Shown: in pieces, positions 7,285 through 14,777 of the stretch | Position numbering within the stretch: position 1 is the stretch's first letter | Layout: the number at the start of each line of letters is the position of its first letter | Assembly (NCBI GenBank): GCA_964582375.1 | Contig: CAZORL010000013.1 | Coordinates: 1-36,415 of the forward strand | From: CAKSQF01 sp964582375 | GTDB lineage: Bacteria > Bacillota > Clostridia > Oscillospirales > CAG-272 | Reading direction: 5' to 3' | DNA length: 36,415 bases | Translations under genes and position numbers: made by a program | The notes under the pieces: model-generated | The model's input: the letters and a program-made list of their open reading frames with translations, nothing else | The model's database searches: none | Told to the model about the DNA's origin: nothing

Positions 7285-7677
7285 TCAGTGACACCCACCG
7301 CAGGTCGAGCAATCGTGCGTGCATCCGTCGCCTGTTTGACCGGTTATCTGAGACACGATCGTTTTGGTCACTCTCGAGATAAGATCGTTAAGATCTGCCT
7401 GTGCCTTTTCATAAGCCTTGTACGCGGGGTGCTCAACGACAAATTCATAAAGTTCGTTTATCCGATCGTTTACCCTCGAAAGTGTTTGTTCGTCCATAGG
7501 CTCGCCGGTTTCGTCCTCTCTGCGCGAAAGGAGATCTTGCTGGATCTGATACTCCATCAGTGCGCTGTTTATCTCAAGATTGGACTCGTATTCGGCTTTT
7601 GCGCGTGCGAATTTTTCACCATCCTCGGATATCTTGATCCTAAGTCCGAGTGCCTGTGCCATTTCCATTATTTCCAT
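7285..7677 (-). CDS. YlbF/YmcA-family protein with C-terminal cysteine cluster
   Basis: The 130-residue, mostly helical protein has the YlbF/YmcA fold signature (QALGLRIKISEDGEKFARAKAEYE, then ...YEFVVEHPAYKAYEKAQADLNDLI). In Bacillus subtilis, YlbF, YmcA and YaaT (RicF/A/T) form an Fe-S-containing complex that assists RNase Y in mRNA maturation and affects competence and sporulation. The gene directly follows miaB, and ymcA is next to miaB in B. subtilis too, which supports the assignment. The last 13 residues hold C-x3-C-x2-C-x2-C, a plausible metal or Fe-S ligand set. GGAGG overlaps the miaB stop region. Whether it is the RicA or RicF counterpart cannot be told by eye. Confidence 0.85.
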   Translation of the reverse strand: MEIMEMAQALGLRIKISEDGEKFARAKAEYESNLEINSALMEYQIQQDLLSRREDETGEPMDEQTLSRVNDRINELYEFVVEHPAYKAYEKAQADLNDLISRVTKTIVSQITGQTGDGCTHDCSTCGGCH

Positions 7678-7692
7678 TCCGGTCTGTCCTCC

Positions 7693-9153
7693 TTAATTAC
7701 ATTCCTTATTATATAGCTCGCCGTAAAGAGCATATGTTTCCGCGCGTTTTATAAGCACGTCCGCACGGGTACCGATAAGAGAGTCATCGCCCTCAAAATG
7801 CACAAGTCTGTTTTTCTCGTTGCGTCCGGTCAATCTTGTCGCATCTGTCTTGCTTCTGCCCTCAACAAGAACATGCTGGATCGTGCCGACATATCTCTGA
7901 TTCTTGCTGTTAGATATCTCGCTTTGAAGTGCGAGAAGTCTCTCGAAACGTTCTGATGTGACGGTCTCGGGAAGTTGCTCCATCTCTGCGGCTTTTGTTC
8001 CCTTTCTCGGCGAAAAGATAAACGAGAAAATGTTATCGTATTCGACCTTTCGGAGCACATCGAGCGTTTCTTCAAAATCGGCATCGCTCTCGCCCGGAAA
8101 ACCTACGATTATATCGGTTGTTATTGCAATATTCGGAATCTTTTTGCGCATGTAATCGATAAGCTCGAGATAAGATTCCTTTGTATAATGTCTGTTCATT
8201 GCCTCGAGAATGCGGTCACTGCCCGACTGAATCGGAAGGTGAAAAGCCTTTGCGATCTTATCGTTTTCCGCAATCGTGTCAATAAGCTTATGCGATGCAT
8301 CTTTCGGATGACTCGTCATAAATCGAACGATAAAGTCGCCCTCTATCTTGCAGACCATCGAAAGCAGGTCGGAAAAATCGCATGATATGTCAAGATCCTT
8401 GCCGTAAGAGTTGACATTTTGACCGAGAAGTGTTATCTCACGACAGCCGTCCGAAACAAGCTGACGAATTTCCTCAAGAATATGCTCGGGACGGCGGCTC
8501 CTCTCCCTTCCTCTGACATAGGGCACGACACAGTATGTACAGAAGTTGTTACATCCATACATAATGGACACCCACGCCTTTGATCCCGAGGCTCTCAAGA
8601 TCGGCAATCCCTCGCATATGTTGCCCGCATCTCCGCAGTCAAGGAAAAACGCACGCTTTTTTGAGGACATAACGCCGTACACGATCTCGGGAAAACGCCA
8701 AAGCATAGAAGTTCCGAAAAGAAAATCGACATACGGATATCTGTTTTTAATATCGTCTCTTCGATGTTCTTGCGATACCATACAGCCGCAAATACCGATA
8801 AGAAGACGCTTTTTCTTTTCTTTGAGATGCTTGAACTGTCCCGTTATGGAAAGGGCTTTAAGCTCCGCATGTTCCCTGACCGCGCATGTGTTCACGATAA
8901 TCATGTCAGCGACAGCTGCGTCATCGGTCATGCGATATCCCATCTGCTCAGCCATGCCGGCAATACGCTCGGAGTCTGCCTCGTTTTGCTGACATCCGAA
9001 TGTTTGGATAAAAACATATCGTTCTTCTGCGCCAAGCATCGCCCTTACTTTGTTCATATATTCATACTGCTTTTCGGTATCCTCGACCGAAATAACGGTT
9101 GTCCTGCTCATTTTTAACAGCCGCCCAAAAACGATGGCGGTCTTCCCTTTCAT
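7693..9153 (-). CDS. miaB: tRNA-2-methylthio-N6-isopentenyladenosine37 synthase MiaB
   Basis: This radical-SAM methylthiotransferase turns i6A37 into ms2i6A37 in tRNAs reading UNN codons. The N-terminal UPF0004 domain has its three cysteines (FGCQQNEADS, NTCAVREHAE, GICGCM). The radical-SAM CxxxCxxC motif is Cys201-Cys205-Cys208 (YGCNNFCTYCVVPYVRGRE). The C-terminal TRAM domain runs from about residue 420 to the end. The two auxiliary-cluster motifs together with VRGRERSR fit MiaB better than MtaB or RimO. The start is uncertain: the ATG at 9153 lies about 17 bases after the predicted transcript start, and the ATG at 9111 (MSRTTVIS) is an alternative. Neither has a strong ribosome-binding site. 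It heads an operon with the YlbF-family gene. Confidence 0.95.
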   Translation of the reverse strand: MKGKTAIVFGRLLKMSRTTVISVEDTEKQYEYMNKVRAMLGAEERYVFIQTFGCQQNEADSERIAGMAEQMGYRMTDDAAVADMIIVNTCAVREHAELKALSITGQFKHLKEKKKRLLIGICGCMVSQEHRRDDIKNRYPYVDFLFGTSMLWRFPEIVYGVMSSKKRAFFLDCGDAGNICEGLPILRASGSKAWVSIMYGCNNFCTYCVVPYVRGRERSRRPEHILEEIRQLVSDGCREITLLGQNVNSYGKDLDISCDFSDLLSMVCKIEGDFIVRFMTSHPKDASHKLIDTIAENDKIAKAFHLPIQSGSDRILEAMNRHYTKESYLELIDYMRKKIPNIAITTDIIVGFPGESDADFEETLDVLRKVEYDNIFSFIFSPRKGTKAAEMEQLPETVTSERFERLLALQSEISNSKNQRYVGTIQHVLVEGRSKTDATRLTGRNEKNRLVHFEGDDSLIGTRADVLIKRAETYALYGELYNKECN

Positions 9154-9176
9154 GATGTATTGAAACTTTCTTTTAC

Positions 9177-9205
9177 ATTATATCACATTTTTCTTCAATG
9201 TTCAA
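9177..9205 (-). promoter_or_regulatory. Promoter of the miaB operon
   Basis: On the minus strand: TTGAAC (9205-9200), a 17-base spacer ending in TGTGA, and TATAAT (9182-9177). It is divergent from the GH43 gene promoter, about 22 bases apart. Confidence 0.75.
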
Positions 9206-9226
9206 GATTTATTTGTAAAAAAGCTA

Positions 9227-9255
9227 TTGACAAATCCCACAAATTATTGTAGAAT
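9227..9255 (+). promoter_or_regulatory. Promoter of the GH43-type lipoprotein gene
   Basis: TTGACA (9227-9232), a 17-base spacer, TAGAAT (9250-9255). The start of transcription is expected near 9262. The gene's AAAGGAA ribosome-binding site lies about 10 bases before its ATG at 9289. Confidence 0.82.
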
Positions 9256-9288
9256 GTAGGTGTAATCCCATTCGAAAGGAATTTCCAT

Positions 9289-11274
9289 ATGAAAAAAATC
9301 TTGACAGCAGTACTTATACTGCTTTTCGCTGTTGCTTTTACGGCATGTCAAAACAACGGCGATGAAAAACCGCAGACAACAGCAAAAGAAATACCGACAA
9401 CGATCGAATTTGCCAAAAAGGACACCGCATCCGATTTTAAGATCGTCTACGGTGCGGATCTTGATCAGGCTGATGTAAAGATCATAAAAACATTTGCAAG
9501 TATGATCAAAGAAAATCTTGGTGTTGAGCTGCAAATCGTTGACGATACCACAACCGAGAATGCGTGCGAGATAGTGATAAATTCAACCGCTCGCTCCGAA
9601 TCCGCAAAATTGACCGAGTCGATCGCCGATGGAGAATATGCAATCAAAGCATTGGCTGATGCGGACAGTCAAAGAATACTTGTTTCCGCAAAAGGAAACA
9701 CAGCACTGTCGGATGCGCTCCTTTATTTGGTCAGCGCACACATCGACAATCAAAAAGGAGTTGCATCTATGGACGCATCAACCAATATAAAGCAAGACTC
9801 AAGCAAGCTGTATGTGGCTAAAAGAGGTGAAACACCGTTTTTTGTTATCAAATACGGTAAAAACGGTGAAAAATCAGCCAAACTTCTCAAAACCAAGCTA
9901 AAAGAACAGCTCGGCGTTGATATAGAGTTGGTTCTCGCACGCGGGTCGAAGATCAAAACATATCCGTTTGAGATAGATTTCTCTTCCGACAGCGATTTTT
10001 ACAGTGGGATCGAGGTCTATGACGCCGGCACAAACGAATATGCAATATCCGTTTCAACCGATTCGTCATCGGTGTCGCTGCATGTTTATTCGTCTGATAC
10101 GGAAGGAGGATACATGGCGGTTCTCAGACTTTTGTCAGATTATTTGAACATGGATACCGGCGAGTTCTACATACCCAAGAATATAGATATCAAAAAATAT
10201 GCGGATGCCGCCGATTATGCTCTCTATGAGGACTATATCCGAAACGGCAACGATGGCGAGATCACCGACAAGGATCTTCTCGTTGGCATGGTCATAAGAC
10301 GCGAGGGTGCCAAAGAGACCATCCGCGACCCGAATGTTCTTTACGAAAACGGGAAATATTACATGTATTATTCAAGCGGTGGAGTGTGGTATTGCTCAGG
10401 ATCGCAAAGTCTGTACGGACCTTGGGAAAGACCAAAAACTATCGCCGTTCTGTCTAATTTTGTTGACAAATACGGAATAAACGCCAGAAAATACGATTAC
10501 AACTGGGCACCCGAAATTCATAAGTATAAGGATAATTATTACCTCTTTACAACTTATTGGTGCTGTGAAGAGGATCACAACTCGCCCTACGAGGCGACAT
10601 GGAGCCCGTATATCGGTCACCGTGCCGTCGTAATAATGAAGGCAGACAATCCGTTTGGACCGTTTGTTCCGATTTCAAAGGACGCTGACGGAAATCTCGG
10701 ACATTCGACACCCGGCTGCTGGGATACGATCGATGCAACCCTTTACATTGATGATGAGGGTCAGCCCTGGACGGTATTTTCACATGAATGGACATCAAGC
10801 CCGGATGCAGTCGGTAGCTTCTATGCGGCAAAGCTTTCTGATGATCTGTCAAGCTTTGTCGGAGAACCGATTCAGATATTCACCGCAAATGCGCAAGTCG
10901 GAAATAAAAAGACAAGCGGCGTTCCCGACGGTGCTAATATCTATAAGACTAAGGACGGACAGCTCATTTGCCTTTGGTCGTCCTTCGTTGACGGAGGATA
11001 TGTTGTTATCCAGGCAGTCAGTAAATCGGGTGATATTCTTGGTCCTTGGACGCAGGAACGTGAGCTTCTCTACGACAGCACGCAGTACAAAGATCTCGCA
11101 GGCGGTCACCCGAGCATAGTTACAGACGAAAACGGTCAAATGTACCTTGTTCTCCATGCACCGAACGGATCATCGGACGATCGCCCCGGAGTACATGAAT
11201 GCCCGACATTCGTGCCGATCATCGAGAAAAACAATCGACTCATCTGGGGTCTTAACGCAAAGTCAAAAGAATAA
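9289..11274 (+). CDS. Secreted lipoprotein with C-terminal GH43-like five-blade propeller domain
   Basis: The 661-residue product has a lipoprotein signal (VAFTAC, Cys20) and is probably surface-bound. Residues about 45-310 form an N-terminal region resembling the non-catalytic alpha/beta domains placed before glycosidase cores (two YAI...-type repeats around 125 and 255). Residues about 340-655 are GH43-like, the family of arabinofuranosidases and xylosidases cutting plant hemicellulose. Asp347 (IRDPNVLY) fits the general base and Asp482 (WDTIDATLYIDDEG) the pKa-modulating Asp. The usual general-acid Glu position appears to be Asp547 (GVPDGANIY), as in some GH43 relatives I recall. The substrate cannot be told. 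It is a single-gene unit with its own promoter and terminator. Confidence 0.85.
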   Translation: MKKILTAVLILLFAVAFTACQNNGDEKPQTTAKEIPTTIEFAKKDTASDFKIVYGADLDQADVKIIKTFASMIKENLGVELQIVDDTTTENACEIVINSTARSESAKLTESIADGEYAIKALADADSQRILVSAKGNTALSDALLYLVSAHIDNQKGVASMDASTNIKQDSSKLYVAKRGETPFFVIKYGKNGEKSAKLLKTKLKEQLGVDIELVLARGSKIKTYPFEIDFSSDSDFYSGIEVYDAGTNEYAISVSTDSSSVSLHVYSSDTEGGYMAVLRLLSDYLNMDTGEFYIPKNIDIKKYADAADYALYEDYIRNGNDGEITDKDLLVGMVIRREGAKETIRDPNVLYENGKYYMYYSSGGVWYCSGSQSLYGPWERPKTIAVLSNFVDKYGINARKYDYNWAPEIHKYKDNYYLFTTYWCCEEDHNSPYEATWSPYIGHRAVVIMKADNPFGPFVPISKDADGNLGHSTPGCWDTIDATLYIDDEGQPWTVFSHEWTSSPDAVGSFYAAKLSDDLSSFVGEPIQIFTANAQVGNKKTSGVPDGANIYKTKDGQLICLWSSFVDGGYVVIQAVSKSGDILGPWTQERELLYDSTQYKDLAGGHPSIVTDENGQMYLVLHAPNGSSDDRPGVHECPTFVPIIEKNNRLIWGLNAKSKE

Positions 11275-11284
11275 TTATTATATC

Positions 11285-11327
11285 AAAAACGGATGTTCGA
11301 TCTGCAGCTCGAGCGTCCGTTTTTTTA
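11285..11327 (+). terminator. Terminator of the GH43-type gene
   Basis: AAAAACGGA (11285-11293) pairs with TCCGTTTTT (11316-11324). Further pairing inward (GTTCGA with TCGAGC, including G-T pairs) extends the stem, and a run of T follows. It starts 10 bases after the stop codon. Confidence 0.88.
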
Positions 11328-11359
11328 CTCATTTGGAAAAAACGACCGATAAAATATGT

Positions 11360-11388
11360 GTTTATAATGCTTTACAGCGGCAATAATA
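11360..11388 (+). promoter_or_regulatory. Possible forespore-type (SigF-like) promoter of sigG
   Basis: GGCAATAATA at 11379-11388 fits the SigF -10 pattern (GGnrAnAnTw), and GTTTA at 11360-11364 fits the -35 pattern (GywTA). The spacer is 14 bases rather than the usual 16 or so, which lowers confidence. No vegetative-type promoter is evident before sigG. Confidence 0.33.
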
Positions 11389-11437
11389 ACTTCGTAAGGA
11401 CTAAGTAAAAAAGCCTGAACGAAGGGTCGGATAAATA

Positions 11438-12232
11438 TTGTATTACAGCAAGGTCGAAATATGCGGAATCAACACATCAAAGCTCCCAATGCTCTCCGAC
11501 GAGGAGAAAAAGGTACTGCTTGATCTGACAAAACAGAACGACGAATGCGCAAGAGGAAGGCTGATCGACGGCAATTTAAGGCTCGTTTTGTCGATCGTCA
11601 GCAGATTCACCGGCAGAGGTGAGAACTCGGACGATCTTTTTCAGGTCGGTTGTATCGGACTTATAAAGGCGATCGATAATTTTGACACGAGCCTTGACGT
11701 CAAATTCTCAACCTACGCCGTTCCGATGATAATCGGCGAAATCAAGCGATACCTTCGCGATAACAGTGCCCTGCGAGTGAGCAGATCGACAAGAGATCTC
11801 GCTTACAAGGCATTGTCAGCGCGCGAAAGGCTTATCAAATCAAGCGGTCGCGAGCCATCGATCGAACAGATAGCGGCGGAGATCTCGACCGAGGACGAGA
11901 TGTACTCTCCCGCCGAGATCGTCTGTGCTATGGAGGCGGTGACCGCACCCGTGTCGCTTTACGATCCTGTCTTCACCGATGGAAGCTCGGGGGAAAATCT
12001 GTCAGTCATGGATCAGATCAAGGACGAAAATGACAGCGACGATATTTGGATCGAGGGACTTGCCATTGCAGAAGCAATGAAAAAATTGCCCGCAAGAGAG
12101 CAGAAGATCATTAACATGCGATTTTTCAAAAACAAGACACAAATGGAGGTCGCCTGCGAGATCGGCATATCTCAGGCACAGGTTTCGAGACTCGAAAAGG
12201 GTGCGCTCGAACAAATTCGAAAAGATCTTTGA
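11438..12232 (+). CDS. sigG: RNA polymerase sigma factor SigG (late forespore)
   Basis: This 264-residue sigma-70 family factor directs late gene expression in the developing spore. The start VEICGINTSKLPMLS is close to the hallmark VEICGVNTSKLP of SigG and differs from SigF. Region 2 is clear (NLRLVLSIVSRF, DLFQVGCIGLIKAIDNFD, KFSTYAVPMIIGEIKRYLRD). Region 3 follows, then region 4 with a helix-turn-helix near the end (KTQMEVACEIGISQAQVSRLEKGAL). Length matches B. subtilis SigG (260). The start codon is TTG at 11438, preceded by GAAGGG about 11 bases upstream, which may keep translation low. In Bacillus it sits after spoIIGA-sigE; here those genes are absent and it stands alone. Confidence 0.93.
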   Translation: MYYSKVEICGINTSKLPMLSDEEKKVLLDLTKQNDECARGRLIDGNLRLVLSIVSRFTGRGENSDDLFQVGCIGLIKAIDNFDTSLDVKFSTYAVPMIIGEIKRYLRDNSALRVSRSTRDLAYKALSARERLIKSSGREPSIEQIAAEISTEDEMYSPAEIVCAMEAVTAPVSLYDPVFTDGSSGENLSVMDQIKDENDSDDIWIEGLAIAEAMKKLPAREQKIINMRFFKNKTQMEVACEIGISQAQVSRLEKGALEQIRKDL

Positions 12233-12250
12233 TTAAATAGCGAAAACCCC

Positions 12251-12279
12251 TTGACATATCGGTAATTTTAGGTTAAAAT
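12251..12279 (+). promoter_or_regulatory. Promoter of the aldo/keto reductase fusion gene
   Basis: TTGACA (12251-12256), a 17-base spacer, TAAAAT (12274-12279). It lies just after the sigG stop codon (12232), so this gene need not depend on the sigG transcript. Confidence 0.8.
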
Positions 12280-12313
12280 ATAGAAAGACACAGATATGTC
12301 AAGGAGAATTTCA

Positions 12314-13861
12314 ATGGCAAACAAAAATTTTTTCAGCGAAGTAAAGAAAAATTTCGGATTTGGCTGTATGCGCCTTCCGATGAAAGACGGGGACGTTGAT
12401 TTCGAACAGTTCTCGCAAATGATCGATATGTTCATTTCGGACGGTTTTAATTATTTCGACACCGCCCACGGGTACATTGGTGGAAAGAGTGAGATAGCTA
12501 TCAAAAAATGTCTCACCGACAGATATCCGCGCGACGCATATCTTCTGACCGACAAGCTCACGTCCAACTATTTCGAGACCGAGGCGGATATTCGCCCATT
12601 TTTCGAAAGTCAACTAAAGATCTGCGGCGTCGATTATTTTGATTTTTATCTGATGCACGCACAAAATGCCGATGTTTTCAAGCATTTCAAGGCATGTCGT
12701 GCGTATGAGACTGCTTTTGAACTGAAATCCGAGGGCAAGATCCGCCACGTCGGTCTTTCGTTCCACGATCGTGCTGAGGTCCTCGATCGTATACTTACCG
12801 AATATCCGCAAATCGAAGCTGTGCAGATCCAACTCAATTATGCCGATTATGACGACCCTGCCGTTCAAGGACGACTTTGCCTTGAAGTTTGCGAAAAACA
12901 CAACAAGCCCGTCATAGTCATGGAGCCTGTTAAAGGCGGCAACCTCGTAAATCTTCCGCTTGAGGCAAAAAAGGTGTTTGATAAATTAGAGGGCGGCAGT
13001 TACGCAAGCTATGCGGTCAGATTCGCGGCAGGATTTGATTCTGTTTTCATGGTGCTTTCCGGTATGAGCGATATTCCTCAGATGACTGACAATCTGTCAT
13101 ATATGAAGGATTTCAAGCCCCTTGACGAGAGCGAGCGTGAGGCTGTCACGAAGGTGGTAAAGATAATTTCGAACAAGAACCTAATTCCCTGCACCGCCTG
13201 CAGATATTGCATAGACGGATGTCCGAAAAACATCTCAATCCCCGACCTATTTGCCTGTATGAATGCAAAAGAGCTGTATAATGATTGGAATGCCGACATC
13301 TATTATTCGACCGTTTATACCGCAAACGGCGGTCGTGCATCCGATTGTATCGGATGCGGACGCTGTGAGCGTATCTGCCCGCAACATCTCCCGATAAGGG
13401 CACTTCTTGTAAAGACCGCCGAAAAATTCGAGTCGGGCGAGCACAAATATACCGATCTCGATAAGGCAAAGAAATTGCTCGACGGTCATACGATCGTGTT
13501 GTGCAGGGGCGATCAAACGATCGTCAGTGATAAACGCGGCGTGTCACCGATGATCGATCTGATCAAAGACGGTCACGATGTTTGCGGATGGTCGGTCGCC
13601 GATGTTGTCGTCGGTAAAGCGGCGGCAATGCTCTTTGTCAAGACTAAGATGACCTCCGTCTACGCAAAAACGATCTCCAAAGACGCACTTACCTATCTTG
13701 AAGCACATGGCATTCCCTGCGCCTATTCCGACTTGACCGATCAGATAAATAATCGAGATGGCAACGGAAGATGCCCGATGGAGACAGCAGTTTTGACGAT
13801 CGACGATCCCGAGACGGGTTATCTCGCTATCCTCGATAAAATCGAGGAACTCAGACAATAA
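12314..13861 (+). CDS. Aldo/keto reductase - 2x[4Fe-4S] ferredoxin - DUF1893 fusion
   Basis: The 515-residue protein has three parts. Residues 1-290 are an aldo/keto reductase barrel with the full catalytic tetrad: Asp49, Tyr54 (FDTAHGY), Lys81 and His115 (YLMHAQ). Residues about 290-370 hold two cysteine clusters, CTACRYCIDGCP and CIGCGRCERICP, typical of a bacterial-ferredoxin pair of [4Fe-4S] clusters. Residues about 380-510 match DUF1893, the TM1506-type domain with a deaminase-like fold (KLLDGHTIVLCRGDQ, then KAAAMLFVK). The Fe-S module suggests electron transfer to or from ferredoxin rather than plain NADPH use. The substrate is unknown. The start at 12314 is chosen because AAGGAG lies 7 bases before it; the ATG at 12296 lies upstream of that site. 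Confidence 0.88.
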   Translation: MANKNFFSEVKKNFGFGCMRLPMKDGDVDFEQFSQMIDMFISDGFNYFDTAHGYIGGKSEIAIKKCLTDRYPRDAYLLTDKLTSNYFETEADIRPFFESQLKICGVDYFDFYLMHAQNADVFKHFKACRAYETAFELKSEGKIRHVGLSFHDRAEVLDRILTEYPQIEAVQIQLNYADYDDPAVQGRLCLEVCEKHNKPVIVMEPVKGGNLVNLPLEAKKVFDKLEGGSYASYAVRFAAGFDSVFMVLSGMSDIPQMTDNLSYMKDFKPLDESEREAVTKVVKIISNKNLIPCTACRYCIDGCPKNISIPDLFACMNAKELYNDWNADIYYSTVYTANGGRASDCIGCGRCERICPQHLPIRALLVKTAEKFESGEHKYTDLDKAKKLLDGHTIVLCRGDQTIVSDKRGVSPMIDLIKDGHDVCGWSVADVVVGKAAAMLFVKTKMTSVYAKTISKDALTYLEAHGIPCAYSDLTDQINNRDGNGRCPMETAVLTIDDPETGYLAILDKIEELRQ

Positions 13862-13889
13862 TTATTACCACTATACGGCAATTTCGAAA

Positions 13890-14045
13890 AGACTGAAATT
13901 ATGGGATAATTCTATTAGTTACGGTGACGCAAACGGCGATCATGTAATCGACAACAAAGACATTATCATGATCAAGAAGTTCATTGCAAATCTTGATACA
14001 AGCGGCAATTCGACTGTGCCGATTGGTCAGAGCAGGAATAAGTGA
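13890..14045 (+). pseudogene. Orphan dockerin type I remnant
   Basis: In one frame, bases 13917-14045 encode a half-dockerin: YGDANGDHVIDNKDIIMI followed by KKFIANLD, then a short tail and a TGA stop. The GDxNGDxxID-x2-D calcium loop and the following helix are the duplicated unit of cellulosomal dockerins. Only one of the two usual repeats is visible. No start codon or signal peptide precedes it, since the frame stays open back into the reductase gene but in a different frame from it. It is most likely the 3' end of a lost secreted enzyme. Confidence 0.72.
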
Positions 14046-14075
14046 TAGTCTTATAGTAATAACGCAAAACAAATG

Positions 14076-14103
14076 AGCGGCACTCGATTTTTTGAGTGCC
14101 GCT
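14076..14103. terminator. Bidirectional terminator-like hairpin
   Basis: A perfect 10-bp stem AGCGGCACTC / GAGTGCCGCT surrounds a T-rich 8-base loop. It lies after the dockerin remnant on the plus strand and after the minus-strand pseudogene. Flanking T runs are short, so efficiency is uncertain. Confidence 0.7.
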
Positions 14104-14139
14104 GTGATTTTAATAATTTAGAAATTTGACATTTGTCCG

Positions 14140-14762
14140 CTATTTGAGCAGACCGGAAATATCGATATCCCTGCCGCCGACAGTTATGAAATAATCGTTT
14201 GGCAGAGCGTCAAGATGCGTCAAAAAAGTTTAATAATTTTTCTCTTTATAATCGGTAGTTGCACAGTAGTACATTGAGCCGATACTATCCGAGACAGATG
14301 ACAGGCTATCGGTCGTCGTATCCATGACAGACAGATAATAGTCGGCTGACCCTTTATATGCGCAGAGTTTGATCCTCACTCCGTCATTGTCTCTCGAGAG
14401 AATTTCGCGAAGGTCATACCAAAGGGTACATTTCTGCCATCACCGTCGTGAGCGACAGCGGCAAATGTTGCCCTTCCATCTTTCTTTCCGATGACGAGAT
14501 CGGAGCGCTCGCACTCAACGACAGTATTCACATCGCCGCCATGAACATATTTATAAGCGGTGACACTGTCGGAAAATGTGACAAAAAGATTTTCAATCGG
14601 CAGAAAAAACGATGCGGTCGAAAGCAGAATCAAACATGTCAAAAAAGGCGATAGTCTTTACTTTTTTATCTTCAACGAAGGCTTTTTTATCTTTATACAA
14701 ATAATAGTTATGCCGATCGGGGCAATTATCAAGGCTATTGCGATCCTTATGTAAGCAAACAC
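14140..14762 (-). pseudogene. Degenerate membrane-anchored protein gene (stops and frameshift)
   Basis: From a GTG at 14762, 16 bases after the tex stop, one can follow a protein of about 207 residues through three lesions. Codon 35 is TAA (14660). The frame shifts at about 14426-14440, where VPFG continues as YDLREILSRDNDG in another frame. A second TAA is at 14232, before the final TAG at 14142. The pieces read as two N-terminal hydrophobic segments (IAIALIIAPIGITIICI; LTCLILLSTASFFLPI) and an exported domain. I do not recognise the family. Two in-frame stops plus a frameshift make decay more likely than sequencing error. Confidence 0.62.
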
Positions 14763-14777
14763 AAGATCACATCCCAA

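Noticed and set aside
14140..14762. Stop codon recoding as an explanation for the in-frame TAA codons
   Set aside because: TAA is the normal end of cas1, rpmA and other genes in the window, and a frameshift is also present, so decay is simpler.
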